Part shown: piece after piece, positions 58,701 through 64,000 of the stretch
Layout of the letters: each line of letters begins with the position of its first letter
Position numbering within the stretch: the stretch's first letter is position 1
Source: Diaporthe sp. PMI_573
Taxonomy: Eukaryota; Ascomycota; Sordariomycetes; Diaporthales; Diaporthaceae
Direction: 5' to 3'
Length of the DNA stretch: 64,000 nt
Assembly (NCBI GenBank): GCA_021399435.1
Contig: JAJTUP010000039.1
Location: 496,001-560,000, forward strand
The notes under the pieces: model-generated
Told to the model about the DNA's origin: nothing
Database searches by the model: none
What the model saw: the letters and a program-made list of their open reading frames with translations, nothing else
Made by a program: the position numbers and the translations under genes

Positions 58701-60770
58701 TAAGCTCTACTAGATAACTTATAACAAAGAGCTAAGTACTATAGTTAAAAGCTTTAAATACTAGTAACAGTACCTTAAAAAGGTATAAGAGCTAGTTATA
58801 GTTCTTTTTAATTATAACAATCTCCATAGCTTTATAAAGTAAAAAAAACTAACATAGAAGCAGGTTTAATAACTTATATATTTAGCCAGATTCGATTTTA
58901 CTATTAAACATTATTCTAGAAGAATAAACCCGGCAGATAATCTATCAAAAAGGCCTAACTATATATTAGAAGAAAAGCTTTCAAATTTAAGTTAGATCCT
59001 AATTCTAGAATTAAAAATAGTTACAGCTATTAGAAAAAACTCACAATCCTATCCAAAAGACTAACAGTAGGCCTAGTTTAAGGCTGTAGTTAGAAGTACT
59101 AAAGTATAAAAGGTTTTAAAACTTAATTCTTCCCTAACAAAACATTAGCTTAAATCTACAGCTTCCTTACAGAGGCAGTTTATAACAAGAGTCTAGGCCT
59201 AAATATATATTAGCAATATAGGCATAATACACCAAGGGCTCCACTCTCTACTATTAGACTTAATATATAAAGCCTAAAGGGAAGACCCTAAGATTTAGGC
59301 CGTTATTAAAAGAATTAAATCCTTAAACAGTACTATTTTAAATAGTTCTGGTTATAAGTTCCAAGACAGACTACTATACCAGAAAAGATATATATACATA
59401 CTAGAATAAGAAGCTTTACAACAAGAGATCCTACAAACCTACTATAATAAGCCGCTAAGTAGATATTAAAGGTAAACACAGATATAAATTCTAGTTAAAA
59501 GACATTTTTACTAGCCGGGCTTAAAGACCTCTATCACAGACTATATACACTCTTACACAACATACTAATATATATCCATGCCACATTATCGCCTATATAG
59601 AAAGCTTACTTTATTACTAATTCTATTAGGCCCTATATAAAAACTTAGTATAAATTTTATTACTAAACTTCCAACTACTATTAAAGATAGCAAGAAAGTA
59701 GATACAATTCTAATTATAATAGATCGTTATACCAAAATAAGTTTCTTTATTACAGTAAATATAATAATAAATGCTACTAAACTAGCTAAAATCTTTTATA
59801 AAGAGATTAAGTATAAATAAAGACTACTTAAGGAAATTATAATTAATAAAAGCATAACCTTCACTAGCAAGTTCTAAAAAACACTTTGCCAGCTAAATAG
59901 AATCAAAACTTAATATACCACTACTTACTACCTATAGGGTAATAAATAAACAAAAAGAATAAACCAAACCTTAAAATAATATCTAAGAATATTTATAGTA
60001 GAAAATGTCTAGAACTAGCCAAACCTATTATATACTATATTCTTTACATATAATTTAGCATAAAGCACTATAATTAAGATAAGCCTATTTAAAGCTCTCT
60101 TTAGCTACAAACCATCTTTTACTATTCTATACAATAAATAACCTACTAAGAACAGTATTCCTTAAAGGGAGGTACTAACAGTTAAGGAACGTATAAAGAA
60201 ACTTTAATAAATTTAAATAAACTATAAAGAAAACTAAAAACAAATAGTTAAGATATAGGTCCGAAATTACAACAATTAACACCAACTTATATAATTTAAG
60301 ATTAGCCAATAAATATTACTAATAACCAAGTATCTACTCCTAAAAAACAGGAAGCTTACTCTATAGAGGGTCAGCCTATTTAGAATTATATCTCAAGTAG
60401 GTAAGCAGGCCTATAGTCTAACTCTCTTAAAGAAATACTTACAAATACACTATATTTACTATATAAGCCAGCTAGAGCTTTAGATAATAAAGAATCTAAG
60501 GGACCTAATAAAGGGCATCTTAAATTTACCAGATCTAGAGAATAAATAAGCCAAATAAAAGCTAGAGGAGATTTAAGACTACTAGGAAATCAGGAACACT
60601 ATATATTACCTAATAAAGTAAAAGGGGTGGCCTAGTAAATATAATTTATAGATACTAAAAGGCAAGATATTAGCAGATAAAACTATTTAAAAGTACTAGA
60701 GAGAGAGAGGACTAAAGAGAAATCAAAACAAAATCTAAAATTAAACTAGCAGAGGCTGCAAAAAGCAGCC
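55750..60770 (+). mobile_element. Gypsy LTR retrotransposon, plus strand, RIP-degraded
   Basis: The decayed reading on the plus strand follows Gypsy order. Gag-like sequence (about 55.75-56.7 kb) ends in a zinc-knuckle remnant (C-Y-K near 56760). Protease-like sequence follows, then reverse transcriptase: K-T-A-F near 57985, L-T-N-A near 58040 and Y-L-D-N-I-L-I near 58120. The RNase H tail is near 58900-58950. Integrase shows a T-I-L-I-I-I-D-R-Y-T-K stretch near 59705, and a chromodomain-like Y-L-I-K-W-K-G-W-P lies near 60620. Numerous stops break the frame, so the copy is dead. Its 3' LTR would be the repeat at 61496-62025. Confidence 0.8.
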
Positions 60771-61495
60771 ATAAATTAAATAATAATAGGCCTATAAAGA
60801 CCAGAAGTGCCAGATAACCGGCTAATAAAGCTAATATTAATTTAATAAATATTAAGAGACTAACTAGTAAACTTAATACTAGCCTAATAATAGAAAAATG
60901 TTTCTAGATAAAGGCCTACTAAGAGGCTATTAAGTATTATATAAGTAGAGGAAGGTTTAAAAAATTAATATATTAAAATTAAGCACAAACAACCTTAGAA
61001 ATATCTAGGTTAAAAGAGGAACTAAAAGGGTCCCTAAAAAAGTAACATAAGGATATTATTATCCCTATTCCCAAAAAACTAAACCCCCTCTACTAGTACC
61101 AATTACTAAGCCACCATATTCCCAAACAACTAGCGGGAAAGAGCCGTCTATATCCTATAGATCATCTCCTATAGCAGCAACAAAAACCCCTCCGGCTAGG
61201 CCCTAAAAGCATCATCTATAACCTGTAAAACCTTTAAGAGAAACCCCTAAACCAAGCTATACTAAACCAAAAACCCATTATTAGCCAGGACTAAATATAG
61301 TATTCTATAATAAATATTAACCAGGTTCCTTAAGATCTTCTTATAAAGAGCGTCTACTAAGTTAGCCAAGCTAAACTATATTAGATAAAGTAGGTATAAA
61401 TTAGCCAGGGCCTATAACTAAAAGATACTAGCCTCTATAATGGCCAAGTCCTAAGTAGATTAGTATACAATTATGTCTTAAAATATAGAGGACTT

Positions 61496-62025
61496 ATGTT
61501 AAACGGAAACGCTTATGTGGGCGCTGCATGTAAGGGGTTACCCTAGACTTCACGTAGGGAGTTACCCTAGACTTGGCACTTTTTCGGCTAAGTGCCTATG
61601 TGGCGTGCGCGCCGGCAGATAAGTTTGGTGGCCGTGAGTCGATTTTTTGGGCTATTGTAAGACCCTAACTTCGAACCTCTGCATTCCCCTTATTTCTTAC
61701 CCAAAAAGCATGTAACCTAGTTCATTAGATAGCCTGATTTCTGAAGTTTATCTGTATTTAGTTTGGTTACTGTCAGGGTTAGGGTTGGCTGGTTATTTAA
61801 AGCCAAAGATAGTGGGTCCGAGGGCCGAATTTTCCGGCCTCCCTATCTGCGCACCAGAGCCAACCACAGCGTGCCCAGGGTTGAGACGATGTCGGAGGGA
61901 CTGTGAGGAGGGCTGACAGAAGCCCACTCAAATTCAATGCAAAGTTGTCCAAACCATTCTCAAGATTCCAAAGAAGCCTCCAGGCACCCTACTGCTACCT
62001 GACTACCATTCGATCCACTAACCTT
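61496..62025 (+). repeat. LTR-like repeat, right copy
   Basis: 530 bp of near-normal GC, beginning TGTTAAACGG at 61498 and ending CACTAACCTT. It is the inverted counterpart of 50169-50699. Two TTAGGG-like hexamers inside it are internal to the repeat and not a telomere. Confidence 0.8.
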
Positions 62026-62224
62026 CAGAGGTTATGAGCCCGGCTCTCAGCAGTCGGTGCTCTGAAGGTCCCCGAAACTTTATTGAATTAGGCCCTAAAA
62101 AGCCTACCTTTCTGTACGCTACAGTGCTCTTCAGAGGGCTGATTAGCGGACCAGCAAAAAGTCGAAAAAAACGCTGGTTTGGGCCTGCAAAGCCCAGAAA
62201 CAACTGCAAAAAAGGAGCTATTTC

Positions 62225-62308
62225 TGCTCCGCGGGTGATTCGAACCCACGACCCTCAGCGCACAGAGCGCCGAGGACACCATTTCTCACAATTGCAACTG
62301 CTTTGCTA
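62225..62308 (-). other. tRNA-like sequence with A- and B-box motifs
   Basis: On the minus strand an A-box-like TAGCAAAGCAGT (62297-62308) is followed at normal spacing by a perfect B-box core GGTTCGAATC (62237-62246). Between them lies an 8-bp stem with a 5-nt loop (CTCGGCGC...GCGCTGAG), larger than an anticodon stem. The T stem has mismatches and no matching acceptor stem was found. A tRNA-derived SINE or dead tRNA is more likely than a working tRNA. Confidence 0.35.
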
Positions 62309-62589
62309 GCATTTTCTACGAGGGAGAGTTTCACTTTCGAGACTACAAGTCAGAGGGTCACACACTGCCGAATATTTCTACAGAATAGGCACTACGGGAA
62401 TATACGATTACGCTATAGGGGACTATAAATCACACTTTCTAGTGGGTAGCTTTTCCTTAAAATACCTATTTCTAGGTGTTTTTCCCTATTAGCCAGCTAT
62501 CCAGCATAGCTTCCGAGACCCCTACAGAGGGGTCTACCCCTAATTTCCAGGGGTCTAAACCTCTTTCAGGCGCTCTTTTAAAGCGTTTT

Positions 62590-62985
62590 GAGGTTTAGGA
62601 TCAGCAGATGTTATACCTAAACAGCCGTTTAGATTCAGTATCAGAGCTATTAGCTCAACAAGTAGCTACTAGCAGTACCCTTCAGGGTACGCTAGGGGAA
62701 TTAACTACTGCTATTTAGAGCCTGTCGGTTCTAGTAGCCCAGGCGCCTCAGGCGCTACAGGTGCCTCAGCCAGCACCCCAGGTATCCCAGCGAGCTCCCC
62801 CAGAGCCTATAGACACTGAAAGTCCTTCTATAGGGCCTACGAGCCCTAATTCTAGGCCTACGGGTCCTGGAAGGCAGCCAGAATCCACTGGATTTAGCCC
62901 TGATTTTAGTAGGGAGCTCTCTAAAAAGATATATACCTTTCTAGAGACCTATTGCCTAAAAGGCCCTAAAAATTTCGACCAGTAG
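62590..62985 (+). pseudogene. Gag-like remnant, Copia type
   Basis: A plus-strand reading with one TAG near 62717 runs through a helical stretch (S-E-L-L-A-Q-Q-V-A) and a P/Q/S-rich linker. It ends in K-I-Y-T-F-L-E-T-Y followed by G-P-K-N-F-D-Q and a TAG where W is expected. This resembles the start of the Copia gag capsid region, but the family call is tentative. It breaks off at the repeat starting at 63040. Confidence 0.45.
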
Positions 62986-63039
62986 AAGCAAGTACTAGCT
63001 ATTATGCTACGGGCTATAGGGTATAGCTGTAATGGGCTC

Positions 63040-63213
63040 TGTACTAGGCACGATGGTCCGGTGAACTAGGAAGGCTAACATATGTATTAGGTGTAGGTCT
63101 GGTATAAGACTGATTCTTGCCCCTGCTAAACTGAGATGTAGAGGCTTTGGGCCCTTTTCTAGACGTGGGGGCTTTTCGCCGAGGCTTTCGCGTAGCTTCC
63201 GCCTAGGCGTTAT
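63040..63213 (+). repeat. ~175-bp repeat, plus-strand copy
   Basis: Begins TGTACTAGGCACGATGG and is similar, inverted, to 55549-55723. It starts abruptly inside the gag-like remnant, so it may be the first part of an inserted LTR. Confidence 0.7.
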
Positions 63214-64000
63214 AATTGTGCCTTTCCCCCAGAGGCCCGTCCCTAGGCCGTAAACCGGCTTTCGTACGGCTTTCACGGATACCTTTAAGTCACTACTTCC
63301 GGTAATTCACTAAACGGTCCTAGTTCCTTCGAGACCCGTTTGTCGCCACACTAACCAGGCGGCGTGGTTTAAATAGCCTGCCAGCCAGGCTGCTTCTAAC
63401 TTCTTTCTTCCTCCAACCTATAACTCACAACCTTCTAAAGCCGTCGCTATAGCACCTCTTCTACCTACCGCTTTAAGTAATTTTCATAATACCTTCTCAA
63501 CACCTTTATTATATCTCGCTTGTCTGGCTTATTTAAGGGCTTCTCGCCTTTATCATTAGATAAGGCGTCGCCTTCCTCTTTGAAGGGGTCTTGCAATTGT
63601 TCCTGGTCTTTTTCGGCAAGCGCTTCTAGCCTTAGGCCTCTAGCCTCTGTTTACTTTTATTCTCCTTCCATTAATTCTGCCGGCAAAGGTAGCTCTTTAC
63701 ACTACTTATAGTTATCCTCCCCGCAAGGTTAGAGTAGCCCGTTTACAGAGTTTCCTGACTTATCGGGTTTAAGTCTCGAGGGGTTTAGTAGTAATCGCGC
63801 TGGCTTTATTACGAATTTTCTTACCATCTCTTCCTCTTTAGAGTCGTCCTCCTCTAAATAAAGCGATACCTTAACTATAACTTAAGGCAAGTCCTTAAAG
63901 GTGGCTAGTAAGTAGCCTGCCACTATCTCGCAAACCCCTTAAACTTGTCGCAAGGTAGTAGCAAGTGTTACCGTATTGCTAGGTAAACTAAACAAGAGGG
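63214..64000. mobile_element. Probable start of a further retroelement, incomplete
   Basis: A TTTAAATA motif at 63368-63375 is followed by a CT-rich leader, as in an LTR promoter. A plus-strand S/L-rich reading from 63520 onward is soon interrupted by stops. The window ends before the element does. Confidence 0.3.

Noticed and set aside
61770..61800. TTAGGG-like hexamers suggesting a telomere
   Set aside because: Only two units, mirrored in the left repeat copy; they belong to the LTR-like repeat.
50169..62025. One DNA transposon with 530-bp terminal inverted repeats
   Set aside because: The interior is Gypsy retroelement sequence in two opposite orientations and the repeat begins with an LTR-like TGTTA; LTR copies in inverted order fit better.

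Overview
The window looks like a chromosome segment of a filamentous ascomycete (Pezizomycotina). Most genes carry short spliceosomal introns of about 43-128 nt with GTAAGT/GTATGT/GTGAGT-like donors, CTAAC/CTGAC branch points and CAG/TAG acceptors. The proteins match fungal families (SUR7/PalI-like, CorA-like, DUF7025-AAA, DUF7708-type, DUF3176, Mediator Med22, NRPS-like reductase). Transposons are riddled with TAG/TAA codons in very AT-rich DNA, as expected from repeat-induced point mutation (RIP). All exon structures were inferred by eye from splice signals and frame continuity.

Layout. 1-8.5 kb: a methyltransferase, a SUR7/PalI-like four-helix membrane protein, a small lysine-rich secreted protein, a CorA-like membrane protein and a partial gene with a K-M-P repeat. 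8.8-16.6 kb: a protein kinase, a 73-residue protein and a 1071-residue A-T-R NRPS-like reductase. 16.97-19.19 kb: a Fot1/Pogo-type DNA transposon with 70-bp perfect terminal inverted repeats, TA flanks and a decayed transposase. 20.3-26.5 kb: a divergent pair, DUF7025-AAA ATPase and a DUF7708-type protein, sharing one intergenic region. 27-47 kb: a gene-dense stretch with a polytopic membrane protein, a GPI-anchored PEBP-like protein, a SIRT6-type sirtuin, a DUF3176 membrane protein, a metacaspase, Med22, a hypothetical protein with an in-frame stop, an amidase, a small membrane protein and an ankyrin protein.

47.56-64 kb: a repeat island. It holds decayed Gypsy LTR-retrotransposon sequence. 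Two copies lie head to head (minus strand 50.7-55.4 kb, plus strand 55.75-60.8 kb) between inverted copies of a ~530-bp LTR-like repeat. A tRNA-like sequence and a Copia-type gag remnant interrupted by another repeat follow.

The most unusual signal is a 50-bp perfectly identical sequence found twice in inverted orientation (5258-5307 and 26603-26652). Each copy lies about 130-140 nt past the stop codon of a gene, in the same sense relative to that gene, and together they bracket 21.4 kb. No CRISPR array, rRNA gene or intact canonical tRNA gene was seen. No complete biosynthetic cluster is evident around the NRPS-like gene.
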